Positions 17,689-26,250 of a DNA stretch of 64,000 bases are shown here, in pieces. Both the position numbers and the translations under genes were made by a program. This stretch comes from Blastococcus sp. PRF04-17 (GTDB lineage Bacteria > Actinomycetota > Actinomycetes > Mycobacteriales > Geodermatophilaceae). The stretch is taken from assembly GCF_023016265.1 (NCBI RefSeq), contig NZ_CP095412.1, forward strand, positions 3,472,001 through 3,536,000, given 5' to 3'. The notes under the pieces were generated by a model, which was given only the letters and a program-made list of their open reading frames with translations, did not search any database and was not told the DNA's origin. Every line of letters begins with the position of its first letter. Position 1 is the first letter of the stretch.

Positions 17689-18612
17689 TCAGCCGACGGG
17701 CTCGGCGGCCGGTGCCTGCCTCAGCAGCGCCCGGACGGCGTCGTCGTCGGGGAGCGCCCCGCGGGCACCGCGGCCGGTCGTCGACAGGGCTGCTGCGACG
17801 ACCGCGTAGCGCACCGCGTCGGGCAGCGCGTCTCCCCGGGCCAGAGCCTGGGCCATCGCGCCGCAGAAGCAGTCACCGGCGCCGGTGGTGTCGACGGGCC
17901 CGACCGGCGGCGGCGCCTGCAGCACCGCCGGCCCGTCGGCTGGGACGACGAGGGCGCCGCGCGCCCCGAGCGTGACGACGACCGAGCAGCCGGCCACCGA
18001 GCGGGCCAGCGCCACCAGCTCGTCCGGTGAGCGCTCCCGAGGCTCGGCGCCCGCCAGCTGGGCGAGCTCGTGCTCGTTGGGCACGAGCACGTCGACCAGT
18101 TCGAGCAGCGCAGCGGGAAGTGGCCGGGGTGGGGCGGGCGTCAGGACGACGGTGCCGGCCGCGACGCTCGCCGCCGCGGCCACCGTCTCCAGCGGCACCT
18201 CGAGCTGGAGCAGCAGCACCGACGCGCGGCGGACCGACTCGACGTCGGCGTCGGCGGGCGCCAGCGCGGCGTTGGCGCCGGGGACCACGACGATCAGGTT
18301 CTCGCCGGTGCCGGCCTCCACGGCGATCGTCGCCGAGCCGGTCGGGACGCCGGCCGTGCGGTGCACCCGGCTGACGTTCACCCGGGAGCCCGCCAGCGCG
18401 GCCAGCTGCCGGTCGCCGGCGGCGTCCTCGCCCACCCGGCCCACCATGTGCACCCCCGCGCCCAGCAGGCCCGCGGCGGCGGCCTGGTTGGCGCCCTTCC
18501 CGCCGGGCGCGATGTCGACGGACCGGCCGACGACGGTCTCCCCGCGCCCGGGCAGGCGGTCGACGGCGACCAGCACGTCCTCGTTCAGGCTGCCGACGAC
18601 GGTGACGGACAC
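17689..18612 (-). CDS. rbsK: Ribokinase (PfkB family)
   Basis: The 307-residue product begins VSVTVVGSLNEDVLVAVDRLPGRGET and has the PfkB signatures APGGKGANQAAAAGLLG and, near the C-terminus, VGPVDTTGAGDCFCGAMAQAL with the catalytic Asp in TTGAGD. It phosphorylates D-ribose, or a related sugar or nucleoside, with ATP. GTG at 18612 has an excellent GGAGG six bases upstream, so the longer open frame to 18666 is not needed. No transporter or ribose regulator lies next to it; the sugar-type ABC genes at 58.8-60.7 kb are far away. Confidence 0.9.
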   Translation of the reverse strand: MSVTVVGSLNEDVLVAVDRLPGRGETVVGRSVDIAPGGKGANQAAAAGLLGAGVHMVGRVGEDAAGDRQLAALAGSRVNVSRVHRTAGVPTGSATIAVEAGTGENLIVVVPGANAALAPADADVESVRRASVLLLQLEVPLETVAAAASVAAGTVVLTPAPPRPLPAALLELVDVLVPNEHELAQLAGAEPRERSPDELVALARSVAGCSVVVTLGARGALVVPADGPAVLQAPPPVGPVDTTGAGDCFCGAMAQALARGDALPDAVRYAVVAAALSTTGRGARGALPDDDAVRALLRQAPAAEPVG

Positions 18613-18692
18613 GCAGACCTCCAGGCGACGGGGAGACCAGCAGTACCAGACGGCCGGTTTCCGCACGTCGGCGGAGCGGTACCCCCCGATCC

Positions 18693-19031
18693 ATGGCCGA
18701 GGGCGACGCCGACACGATCCGCCGCGACTTCGGCGAGGCGGTGAACATGACCGCCGGCGAGCTGGAGAAGTGGCTGGCGACCGAGGAGTCCCGGGAGGTC
18801 GGCCAGAAGGACGGCGGAGGCGAGAGCACCGGTCACGAGTCCGGGCGGCGCATCGTCGAGCTGCTGCGCACGAAGAAGGCCGACCTGACCGACGACGACC
18901 TCGCCCACATGCGCAAGGTCCACGGCTACGTGCAGCGGCACCTGGCCCAGGGGTCGGGGAAGTCCTACGTCGAGACGTCGAAGTGGCGGTACTCCCTCAT
19001 GAACTGGGGGCACGACCCGCTGAAGAAGTAG
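18693..19031 (+). CDS. DUF3140 protein
   Basis: The 112-residue product MAEGDADTIRRDFGEAVNMTAGELEKWL carries the DUF3140 features SREVGQKDGGGESTGHESGRRIVELL, DDDLAHMRKVHGYVQRHLAQ and SKWRYSLMNWGHDPLKK. The family is small, basic-helical and widespread in soil actinobacteria; it has been discussed as DNA-binding but is not characterised to my knowledge. It is divergent from the ribokinase gene and 9 bases ahead of the methyltransferase start. Confidence 0.85.
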   Translation: MAEGDADTIRRDFGEAVNMTAGELEKWLATEESREVGQKDGGGESTGHESGRRIVELLRTKKADLTDDDLAHMRKVHGYVQRHLAQGSGKSYVETSKWRYSLMNWGHDPLKK

Positions 19032-19040
19032 GTTGCGCCG

Positions 19041-19748
19041 ATGCGGCGCGAGGACAGGGCACGCAACGACCCGGCGCAGTACGACGAGCTGGCCGACCAC
19101 TGGTGGCGGCACGACGGCGAGTTCGCCGCCCTGCACTGGCTGGCGGCGTCGCGGGCCGAGCACATCCCGCCGGCGCCGTCGCCGGACGCGGTGCTCGTCG
19201 ACCTCGCCTGCGGTGGCGGGCTGATGTGCCCGCACGTCGAGCGGCTCGGCTACCGGCACGTCGGCGTCGACATCGGCGAGACCGGGCTCCGCCTGGCCCG
19301 CGAGCACGGTGTGACCCCGGTGCTCGGCTCGGTGCTGCAGGTGCCGCTGGCCGACGGCTGCGCGGACGTCGTCGTGGCCGGGGAGATCCTCGAGCACGTC
19401 GAGGACGACGTCGGCGTGCTGGCCGAGTGCGCGCGGCTGCTCAAGCCGGGCGGCGCACTCGTCCTCGACGCCCTGGCCGCCGGCCGGCTCTCGGTGCTGA
19501 TCAACGTCCACCTGCTCGAGCGCCTGCCCGGCGGCCCGCCCAGGGGGCTGCACGACCCCGCGCTGTTCGTCGACCGCGAGCGGCTCCTCGCGGCGGCCGA
19601 CCGGCTCGGCCTGGACCTCCAGCTCGTCGGCCTCCGGCCGTCGATGCGGCAGGCGATCGCCTGGAAACTCGGCCGCCGGCGGCTGGTGCGCATGAAGCCG
19701 ATCCGCTCGACCGCCGTCGTCTTCGCCGGCTACGGACGGAAGCGGTGA
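19041..19748 (+). CDS. SAM-dependent methyltransferase (UbiG-like)
   Basis: The 235-residue product has a class I Rossmann fold: motif I VLVDLACGGGLMCPHVE, acidic end of strand 2 GVDIGETGL, and VVVAGEILEHVEDDVGVL followed by LLKPGGALVLDALA. The start YDELADHWWRHDGEFAALHWL is like UbiG/Coq3 O-methyltransferases. The neighbouring type III polyketide synthase starts 37 bases downstream, so the enzyme may methylate a phenolic or pyrone hydroxyl, as methyltransferases do in phenolic-lipid clusters. That role is inference from context. Confidence 0.85.
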   Translation: MRREDRARNDPAQYDELADHWWRHDGEFAALHWLAASRAEHIPPAPSPDAVLVDLACGGGLMCPHVERLGYRHVGVDIGETGLRLAREHGVTPVLGSVLQVPLADGCADVVVAGEILEHVEDDVGVLAECARLLKPGGALVLDALAAGRLSVLINVHLLERLPGGPPRGLHDPALFVDRERLLAAADRLGLDLQLVGLRPSMRQAIAWKLGRRRLVRMKPIRSTAVVFAGYGRKR

Positions 19749-19773
19749 GGCGGCGGATCGATTGCGCCCCACG

Positions 19774-19779
19774 TACCGT
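19774..19779 (+). promoter_or_regulatory. Possible leaderless -10 box for the type III PKS
   Basis: TACCGT (TANNNT) ends 6 bases before the ATG at 19786, and no Shine-Dalgarno is visible, a layout typical of leaderless transcripts. Confidence 0.35.
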
Positions 19780-19785
19780 CGGGCC

Positions 19786-20814
19786 ATGAGTTCCGCCGTC
19801 CTGACCGGTGCCGGGTCCGCCCTGCCGGCGGCGATCGAGCAGGACGCCGTCTGGGACGGCTTCTTCGCCAACCACTACGCGGGCGTCCGCGCCGCGCAGC
19901 GGATCTTCGCCGGAGCGGGGGTACGCCGGCGGCACGCCGTGGCCAGCCCCCTGGACGAGGACCTCAGCGGCTGGGGCACCGGCGCCCGCATGGAGCGCTA
20001 CGTGCAGGAGGCGCTGCCCCTCGGCAAGCAGGCCGTGGCCGGTGCTCTCGACGCCGCCGGGCTCGCCCCGGGTGAGGTCGGCCTGTTCGCCGTCGCCACC
20101 TGTACCGGCTATGCGACACCGGGGCTCGACATCCGCCTGGCCAGCGACCTCGGGATGCCCTCGGGGCTGCAGCGCCTGCTGGTCGGGCACATGGGCTGCT
20201 ACGCGGCCATCCCGGGGCTGGCGGCGGTCAGCGATTTCGTCACCGCGCGCTCCCGCCCGGCGGTGCTCCTGTGCTGCGAGCTGACCAGCCTGCACGTGCA
20301 GCCGGCCCAGCGGGACCTCGAGCAGGTCGTGGCGCACGCCCTCTTCTCCGACGCCGCGGCGGCCGTCGTCCTGGAGCCGGGTGCGGGCCGCGGCCGCCGG
20401 GTCGCCGGCATCGTGGCCCGCACCGATCCCTCGACCACCGACCACATGACCTGGGACGTCACCGACCTCGGCTTCCGCATGGGCCTGTCGCCGCGGGTGC
20501 CCGACGTGCTGTCCCGGCACGTGGGCGACGTCGTCGCCGAGCTCCTGGCCGGCGCCGGTCTGCGCGCCGAGGACGTCGCCGGCTGGGCCGTGCACCCTGG
20601 CGGGCCGCGGATCCTCGACGTCGTCCAGACGGAGCTGGGGCTGACCGACCCGCAGATGGCGGCCTCCCGCCGGGTGCTGGCCGAGCACGGCAACTGCTCC
20701 TCGGCGACCGTCCTCCTCGTGCTCGAGGAGCTCGCCGACGTGGACGGTCCGGTGGTCGCCATGGCGTTCGGGCCGGGCCTGACGCTCTACGCGACGGTGC
20801 TCGTACCCGCCTGA
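19786..20814 (+). CDS. Type III polyketide synthase (chalcone/stilbene synthase-like)
   Basis: The 342-residue product has the thiolase-fold triad: nucleophile Cys138 in GHMGCYAAIPGL, His270 in WAVHPGGPRIL and Asn303 in EHGNCSSATVL. It condenses acyl-CoA starters with malonyl-CoA extenders into pyrones, resorcinols or related phenolics; the product here cannot be read from sequence. ATG at 19786 is chosen over an upstream TTG (19762) because family members start near VLTGAGSALP. Together with the methyltransferase it forms a minimal two-gene biosynthetic cluster resembling alkylresorcinol/pyrone loci, but without a flavin hydroxylase. Confidence 0.92.
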   Translation: MSSAVLTGAGSALPAAIEQDAVWDGFFANHYAGVRAAQRIFAGAGVRRRHAVASPLDEDLSGWGTGARMERYVQEALPLGKQAVAGALDAAGLAPGEVGLFAVATCTGYATPGLDIRLASDLGMPSGLQRLLVGHMGCYAAIPGLAAVSDFVTARSRPAVLLCCELTSLHVQPAQRDLEQVVAHALFSDAAAAVVLEPGAGRGRRVAGIVARTDPSTTDHMTWDVTDLGFRMGLSPRVPDVLSRHVGDVVAELLAGAGLRAEDVAGWAVHPGGPRILDVVQTELGLTDPQMAASRRVLAEHGNCSSATVLLVLEELADVDGPVVAMAFGPGLTLYATVLVPA

Positions 20815-20840
20815 CCTGCTCTGTCGGGAGGCGCACCACC

Positions 20841-20861
20841 TAGACTGTGATCTACCTCACA
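20841..20861 (+). promoter_or_regulatory. -10 box overlapped by a perfect CRP/GlxR-type site
   Basis: TAGACT (20841-20846) fits a -10 box. TGTGATCTACCTCACA (20846-20861) matches the CRP consensus TGTGA-N6-TCACA and also the actinobacterial GlxR form TGTGANNTANNTCACA with no mismatch. Its position over the -10 and start point suggests repression of the downstream response regulator by a CRP/FNR-family protein. Confidence 0.65.
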
Positions 20862-20877
20862 CCATGGAGGTGGTCCG

Positions 20878-21534
20878 GTGCAGACGACCCAGTCGGTGCG
20901 GGTCTTCCTCGTCGACGACCACGAGGTGGTCCGGCGGGGCGTCGCCGAGGTGCTCGAGGACGATCCGGGCATCAGCGTGTGCGGCGAGGCCGGGTCGGTG
21001 GCCGAGGCCCTGGCCCGGGTCCCGGCCGTGCGGCCCGACGTCGTGGTCATCGACATGCGGCTGCCCGACGGGGACGGCGCCGAGCTCTGCCGCGGCCTCC
21101 GCGAGCGGGTGCCGGGGCTGTGCTGCCTGGTGCTGACCAGCTTCTCCGAGCAGGAGGCGCTGGAGGCGGCGGTCCGCGCCGGCGCATCGGGCTTCCTGCT
21201 CAAGCAGGTGCGCGGCCCGGCGCTGGTCTCCGCCGTCCGCACGGTCGCCGCCGGCGGCACCCTCTTCGACGAGGTCTCGCCGGCCATGGTGGCGCGCACC
21301 CGCCCGCCCAGGGCGGCCGGCGGCGACCGGCTGCGCCTGCTGACCGACCAGGAGCGCACGGTGCTCCGGCTGATCGGCGAAGGGCTGACCAACCGGCAGA
21401 TCGGCGAGCGCATGGGACTGGCCGAGAAGACGGTGAAGAACTACACCAGCCACCTGCTGGCGAAACTGGGGCTCGAGCGGCGCACCCAGGCCGCCATCCT
21501 CGCCACCGAGCTGCGCGACCGCCAGGGCGGCTGA
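20878..21534 (+). CDS. NarL/LuxR-family response regulator (DevR/DosR-like)
   Basis: The receiver domain starts VRVFLVDDHEVVRRGVAEVLE, with phosphoacceptor Asp59 in VVVIDMRLPDGDG and the switch Thr/Lys in VLTSFSE and GFLLKQV. The C-terminal LuxR-type HTH (LLTDQERTVLRLIGEGLTNRQIGERMGLAEKTVKNYTSHLLAKLG) closely resembles DevR. GTG at 20878 has GGAGG eight bases upstream. It is convergent with the DevS-like kinase at 21551-23227, which is the probable partner. In mycobacteria DevR controls the hypoxia/NO response; a similar role is inferred here. Confidence 0.9.
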   Translation: MQTTQSVRVFLVDDHEVVRRGVAEVLEDDPGISVCGEAGSVAEALARVPAVRPDVVVIDMRLPDGDGAELCRGLRERVPGLCCLVLTSFSEQEALEAAVRAGASGFLLKQVRGPALVSAVRTVAAGGTLFDEVSPAMVARTRPPRAAGGDRLRLLTDQERTVLRLIGEGLTNRQIGERMGLAEKTVKNYTSHLLAKLGLERRTQAAILATELRDRQGG

Positions 21535-21556
21535 CCGGAGCCGTTCCGGCTCAGCC
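21529..21556. terminator. Bidirectional hairpin carrying both stop codons
   Basis: GGCTGA (21529-21534) pairs with TCAGCC (21551-21556) and CCGGA with TCCGG inside, one bulged base. The stem contains the stop codons of the convergent response-regulator and kinase genes. Confidence 0.6.
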
Positions 21557-23227
21557 GGGCGCCGGCACCGTCCACCGGATCTCGGTCCCGGACACGGCCG
21601 CGGCAGCGGTGAGCCGGCCGCCGCGGCGCTCCGCCCGGTCGGCGAGGTTGGCCAGGCCGCTGCGGACGGTGATCGGCGGCAGGCCGCACCCGTCGTCGGT
21701 CACGACGACCTCCACCTCGTCGGTGACGGTCACCGACACGGTGAGGCGGGCGGCGCCCGCGTGCCGGACGACGTTGGTCGCGAGCTCGCGCACCACCGCC
21801 ACCAGGTCGAGCACCAGGTCGGGCGGCAGGTCGTCGCGCTCGTAGCGCATCCGGAGGTCGGGACGGACGTCGTGGCCGTCGGTCACCGAGCGCAGCACCT
21901 CCGCCAGCCGGCGCCGGACCGCGGCCGGGGAGGCGTCCTCGGCCTCGTGCAGCTCGAAGATCGACGTCCGGATCCGGGAGATCGTGCCGTGCAGCTCATC
22001 CACGCTGCGGGACAGCCGTCTCGCGGCCTCCGGGTGGTCGTTCTCCAGGTTGCGGGAGAGCCGGTCGAGGGCGAGCGCGGTGGCGAAGATCCGCTGGACG
22101 ACGTGGTCGTGCAGGTCGCGGGCGATCCGGTCGCGGTCGGCCTGCACCTGCAGCACCCGCTCGCGCTGCTGGGCGCGGGCCAGCTCGAGCGCGACCGACG
22201 CCTGTGCCGCGAACGCCGACAGCAGGTCCAGCTCGTCGGGGGTGAAGGGCGGGCGGCCCGATGCCCGCAGGGTCGCCAGCAGCCCCCGGGACGAGCCGCT
22301 GCCCAGGGGCACCACGAGCGCCGGTCCGTAACCGGCCGTCAGCTCGACGACCACTGCCGCGCGGGTGCCGATGACGGGCATGGTGCTGATGTCCTCGATC
22401 AGCCGCGGCTCCCCGGCCTCCTGGGTGACCGCGAGGTAGCTGTCGCCCAGCGGCAGCCGGACGCCTTCCACGTCGTCGGCGACCGGTCCGACCGCCGCGA
22501 CGATGGTCATCGTGCCCGGGTCGCCGTCGCTCGGGACGAGCACGCCGACCATGTCGGCGTCGGTCAGCGCCGAGACCTGGGTGCAGACCGCCCGGAGCAC
22601 GTCGTCGGGATCGGCGCCCGACAGCAGCGCCGTCGCCATCTCGGCGGCCGCCAGCCCCCACCGGCCACGGGTCTCCGCCCGCTCGGCGAGCCGGGCGTTC
22701 TCGATCGCCATGCCGGCGACCACCGCGAGCGCCTGCGCGACCTCCACGTCGGCATCGGTGAAGGTGTCGCCGGTGCGCTTCTCGGTGAGGTACAGGTTGC
22801 CGAACACGGCCTCGCCCACCCGCACCGGCACACCGAGGAACGAGCGCATCTCCGGGTGTTCGGGCGGAAAACCCACCGACGCCGGGTGGTCCCCGAGGTC
22901 GTCGAGGCGGAGGGCGGCGGGCTCGGCGACCAGCAGGCCCAGGATGCCGTGCCCGGCGGGCAGCCGGCCGATGCGCTCCCGGACGTGGTCGTCCATGCCG
23001 ACGATGACGAAGCGGTCCAGCCCCCGGCCGTCGGGCGACAGCACGCCGAGCGCGCCGTAGCCGGCGTCGACGTGGCGGACGGCGGCCTGCACGATGTCGT
23101 GCAGCGTGGCCTCGAGCTGGCTGCCCGACGCCGCGGCGCGGAGCGCCGCCGCGAGGACCGGCGTGACGCGGACGTCGCCGCGCTCGGCGGCGGCCGAGGA
23201 TTCGGGCGGGGGATCGGGCGGGGGCAC
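21551..23227 (-). CDS. GAF-domain sensor histidine kinase (DevS/DosS-like)
   Basis: Two GAF domains come first (about LEATLHDIVQAAVRHVDAGYGALGVL and the segment around VCTQVSALTDADMVGVLV). Then come a HisKA_3 dimerisation region with phosphoacceptor His in RIARDLHDHVVQRIFATALALDRL, and a HATPase with RELATNVVRHAGA and VTDDGCGLP. This is the layout of DevS/DosT. I could not confirm heme-binding residues. GTG at 23227 is preferred: the open frame extends to a GTG at 23323 overlapping the USP gene, but those 32 codons have far more A/T third bases than the rest. It lies directly downstream of the USP gene. Confidence 0.9.
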   Translation of the reverse strand: MPPPDPPPESSAAAERGDVRVTPVLAAALRAAASGSQLEATLHDIVQAAVRHVDAGYGALGVLSPDGRGLDRFVIVGMDDHVRERIGRLPAGHGILGLLVAEPAALRLDDLGDHPASVGFPPEHPEMRSFLGVPVRVGEAVFGNLYLTEKRTGDTFTDADVEVAQALAVVAGMAIENARLAERAETRGRWGLAAAEMATALLSGADPDDVLRAVCTQVSALTDADMVGVLVPSDGDPGTMTIVAAVGPVADDVEGVRLPLGDSYLAVTQEAGEPRLIEDISTMPVIGTRAAVVVELTAGYGPALVVPLGSGSSRGLLATLRASGRPPFTPDELDLLSAFAAQASVALELARAQQRERVLQVQADRDRIARDLHDHVVQRIFATALALDRLSRNLENDHPEAARRLSRSVDELHGTISRIRTSIFELHEAEDASPAAVRRRLAEVLRSVTDGHDVRPDLRMRYERDDLPPDLVLDLVAVVRELATNVVRHAGAARLTVSVTVTDEVEVVVTDDGCGLPPITVRSGLANLADRAERRGGRLTAAAAVSGTEIRWTVPAPG

Positions 23228-23312
23228 GGCCCGACGGTAGGAGTCCTGGCCCGGAACGGACAGCGGTCCAGGAGCGGCGGGGATGGTCGACGGAGTCGGG
23301 CGGGCGGAGGGA

Positions 23313-23849
23313 TCAGGCGCCACGGGCCAGGCGGCGGCTGGGCGGACGGGGGACTGCCTGGCGGAGCAGCGCCTTGCTGCCGGCGCCGACCACGACCAGA
23401 TCGGCCCCGCGGGTGGCGGCTACGAGTGCGTCGAACACCGACCGGTCGAGGACGGCGGTGCGCGTCCGGCCGTGCACGCCGGTGTCCGCGATGGCACGGA
23501 GCACCTGGGCCTCCAGCCGGTCGAGCGCCGCGTGGTTCTCCCGGACGAGCACCCGGCTCGACCCCTCGAGGGGGTCGCCCTCCGGCGCGTCGAGCACGGC
23601 GACGGCGACCACCGTTCCCTCCCGGCGCGCGGCTTCGCGCAGGGCCCACACCAGTGCTCCGTGACCCGCCCCCGTGCCGTCCACCTCCACGATCAACCAG
23701 GGCGTCTGGCGCCGGGGGAGCAGCGGAGGGAGGCGCAGCGGCTCGACGCCCTGCGCCTCGGGCGGTCGGAGCGACGGCGGTGGAACGGCCCGCATCGGCT
23801 CCGTCTCGGGCCCCTGGTCGGGCTCCCGGGCGGAACGGATGTCGCTCAT
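23313..23849 (-). CDS. Universal stress protein-like protein
   Basis: The 178-residue product has a proline-rich leader of about 45 residues, then one Usp-type alpha/beta fold: TPWLIVEVDGTGAGHGALVWALREAARR, TVVAVAVLD, and DALVAATRGADLVVVGAGSKALLRQ. The nucleotide-binding G-2x-G-9x-G(S/T) motif is only partly present (GAGSKALL). It sits just upstream of the DevS-like kinase on the same strand, which fits the known link between USP genes and the DevR regulon. ATG at 23849. Confidence 0.75.
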   Translation of the reverse strand: MSDIRSAREPDQGPETEPMRAVPPPSLRPPEAQGVEPLRLPPLLPRRQTPWLIVEVDGTGAGHGALVWALREAARREGTVVAVAVLDAPEGDPLEGSSRVLVRENHAALDRLEAQVLRAIADTGVHGRTRTAVLDRSVFDALVAATRGADLVVVGAGSKALLRQAVPRPPSRRLARGA

Positions 23850-24066
23850 GGGGGGATCGTCTCTGGCGCACCCGGCCTGCGGGAGGGACCAAGGGCCCGG
23901 TCACCGGGCCGAACCAGGCGGCACGAACGAGTTGCGAAATCGATGCCCTGCGTGTTCCGGACGGAGCGTGATCTCTGCCACGCTCTGCGTCACTCCCCGG
24001 AGGGGAAAGCGAAGCCGGCCGGGTGGCCTCGCTCAAGATCGCCGCGACGGCAACCGATGCAGGGGC

Positions 24067-26115
24067 ATGAGCCTTCTCCGGCGGCTGCGCAGCACCAGCC
24101 TGCTGACCCGCTTTGGGGTCGTCAGCCTGCTGCTGACCATCGCCGTGGGTGCGGTGCTCTCCTCCGTGCTGAGCACCGTCATCGAGGACCGGGCCCGCCA
24201 GCAGGCGGAGGACGCCGCCCTCATGGCCGTGCGCCTCGGGCTCCAGCCGCACTTCAGCCGAGCCGACCTGGCCATCGGCTTCGAGGCCGGGCGACTGGCC
24301 GACGTGGAGCACGCCGTCGACAGCGCCGCCGAGCGGTTCGGCACGGCGGGCAGCTCGCTGGCCGCCTTCGACCCGGTGGAGCTGAAGGTGTTCAACGGCG
24401 AGCAGACGATCGTCTACCACTCGGAGCATCCGGAGCTGGTCGGCACGACCTCGAACTCGGGTGAGCTCCGGGCGGCCCTGGACGGCTACGTCGTCTCCGG
24501 TTTCGCCCACTCCTCCGACGACAGCGACACCAGCGAGGACGGCGAACGGCAGCTGCTCGAGGTGTACGTGCCGCTGCAGTACCCGGGTTCCTCGGAACCC
24601 GACGGCGTCATCGAGGTGTACCTGCCCTACGCGCCGGTGGCCGCCGCCGTCCGGGACGACGTGCGGACGATGACCGTCGCCCTGGGCGTGAGCCTGACCG
24701 TCTTCTACGTCGTGGTCTTCCGCCTCATCGCCTCGGCGTCCAAGCGCCTGCGCCGCCAGACCGAGGAACTGCACATCTCCGCCGAGCGCGACCGGCACCA
24801 GGCCACCCACGACGCGCTGACCGGCCTGCCGAACTGGGAGCTCATGCGCGACCGGCTGGACCAGGGCCTGGCCGCCGCGAGCCGCACCGACCGCGAGGTC
24901 GCGCTGCTGCTCATCGACCTCGACCGGTTCAAGGAGATCAACGACACCCTGGGCCATTCGTACGGCGACCGGCTGCTCTGCCAGGTCGGTCCGCGCCTGC
25001 AGTCGGTGCTCCGCGAGGGCGACACCGTCGCCCGCCTCGGTGGCGACGAGTTCGCCGTCCTGCTGCCGGTCGTGGACGGCGTCGCGGAGGCGGAGGCCGT
25101 CGCCGAGCGGCTGCGCGAGTCGCTGCACCAGGCCTTCGACGTCAACGGCGTCGCCCTCGACGTCGAGGCCAGCATCGGCATCGCGCTGTCGCCGTGGCAC
25201 GGCACCGACACCGAGGAGCTCCTGCGCAACGCCGACATCGCGATGTACGTCGCGAAGGAGATGAAGGCCGGCGCGGTCGTCTTCGAGGCCACCGAGCACG
25301 TCACCGCGCCCTCACGCATCACCGTGCTCGGTGACCTGCGCCGGGCGCTGGAGAACACCGACGAGCTCTTCCTCAACTACCAGCCGAAGTACACCCTCGA
25401 CCGGGAGCGGATCGAGGGCCTCGAGGCACTGCTGCGCTGGGAGCACCCGACCGAGGGCCTGATCCCGCCGGGCGAGTTCATCCCGGTCGCGGAGGGCACC
25501 GGCATCATCCTGCGGCTGACCGAGCGCGTCCTGGACATGGCGCTGGCCCAGATGCGGCTGTGGCTCGACGCGGGCCACGCCGTGCCCGTGGCGGTCAACC
25601 TGTCCACCCGGTGCCTGCTCGACGCCGGGCTGCCCGAGCTCGTGCAGCGCCTGCTCGCCCGGTTCCGCGTGCCGGCCGAGCTGCTGCGCCTCGAGGTCAC
25701 CGAGAGCGCGGTCATGGGCGATGCCGCCCGGTGCATGGAGGTCCTGCAGCGCCTGCACGACCTCGGCGTGAAGCTGTCCATCGACGACTTCGGCACCGGC
25801 TACAGCTCCATGGCCCACCTGCGCCGGCTGCCGGTGGACGAGCTGAAGATCGACCGTTCGTTCGTGCTCGGCATGACGAGCGCCCCGCAGGACGCCGTCC
25901 TCGTGCGCACCGCGATCGATCTGGGCCACAACCTCGGCCTCACCGTGGTGGCGGAGGGGGTCGAGGGCGCCGAGCACGTGGCGGCGCTCCGGGAGCTCGG
26001 GTGCGACATCGCGCAGGGGTACCACTACGCGCGCCCGATGCCGGGTGGCGCGATGACCGAGCTGCTGGGTCGCGTGGGCACCATCCACGGCAGCACGGTG
26101 CCGGTCACCCGCTGA
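24067..26115 (+). CDS. Membrane GGDEF-EAL protein (c-di-GMP metabolism)
   Basis: The 682-residue product has a first membrane helix (about 15-40), an extracytoplasmic sensor region to about 200, and a second helix (FYVVVFRLIA, about 203-223). The GGDEF domain has intact GGDEF at 325-329 and an RxxD inhibitory site (REGD) five residues before. The EAL domain has EAL at 453-455, plus DDFGTGYSSMAHLRRLPVDELKIDRSF and VVAEGVE. Both active sites look complete, so it could make or degrade c-di-GMP. ATG at 24067 is preceded by AGGGG. The 217-bp gap upstream, shared with the divergent USP gene, holds a 17-bp palindrome centred near 23902 and no RNA motif I can support. Confidence 0.93.
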   Translation: MSLLRRLRSTSLLTRFGVVSLLLTIAVGAVLSSVLSTVIEDRARQQAEDAALMAVRLGLQPHFSRADLAIGFEAGRLADVEHAVDSAAERFGTAGSSLAAFDPVELKVFNGEQTIVYHSEHPELVGTTSNSGELRAALDGYVVSGFAHSSDDSDTSEDGERQLLEVYVPLQYPGSSEPDGVIEVYLPYAPVAAAVRDDVRTMTVALGVSLTVFYVVVFRLIASASKRLRRQTEELHISAERDRHQATHDALTGLPNWELMRDRLDQGLAAASRTDREVALLLIDLDRFKEINDTLGHSYGDRLLCQVGPRLQSVLREGDTVARLGGDEFAVLLPVVDGVAEAEAVAERLRESLHQAFDVNGVALDVEASIGIALSPWHGTDTEELLRNADIAMYVAKEMKAGAVVFEATEHVTAPSRITVLGDLRRALENTDELFLNYQPKYTLDRERIEGLEALLRWEHPTEGLIPPGEFIPVAEGTGIILRLTERVLDMALAQMRLWLDAGHAVPVAVNLSTRCLLDAGLPELVQRLLARFRVPAELLRLEVTESAVMGDAARCMEVLQRLHDLGVKLSIDDFGTGYSSMAHLRRLPVDELKIDRSFVLGMTSAPQDAVLVRTAIDLGHNLGLTVVAEGVEGAEHVAALRELGCDIAQGYHYARPMPGGAMTELLGRVGTIHGSTVPVTR

Positions 26116-26250
26116 CCAGGACGACCCCGCGCCGAACGGGTGCAGGCGACGCCCAGGCCCACCGCCGTTCGGCAGGTCGTCGCACCGCCCGCGTCCTGAC
26201 CCGCCGGCGTCGGCGAGCGGAGTCGCCGCCGCGCTGGCAGGCTCGCCGGG

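Noticed and set aside
23985-24066. A possible c-di-GMP (GEMM) riboswitch before the GGDEF-EAL gene, suggested by GAAAGCGAAGCC and GACGGCAACC.
   Set aside because: The elements are in the wrong order for the GEMM-I fold and I could not build the paired helices. A covariance-model search would settle it.
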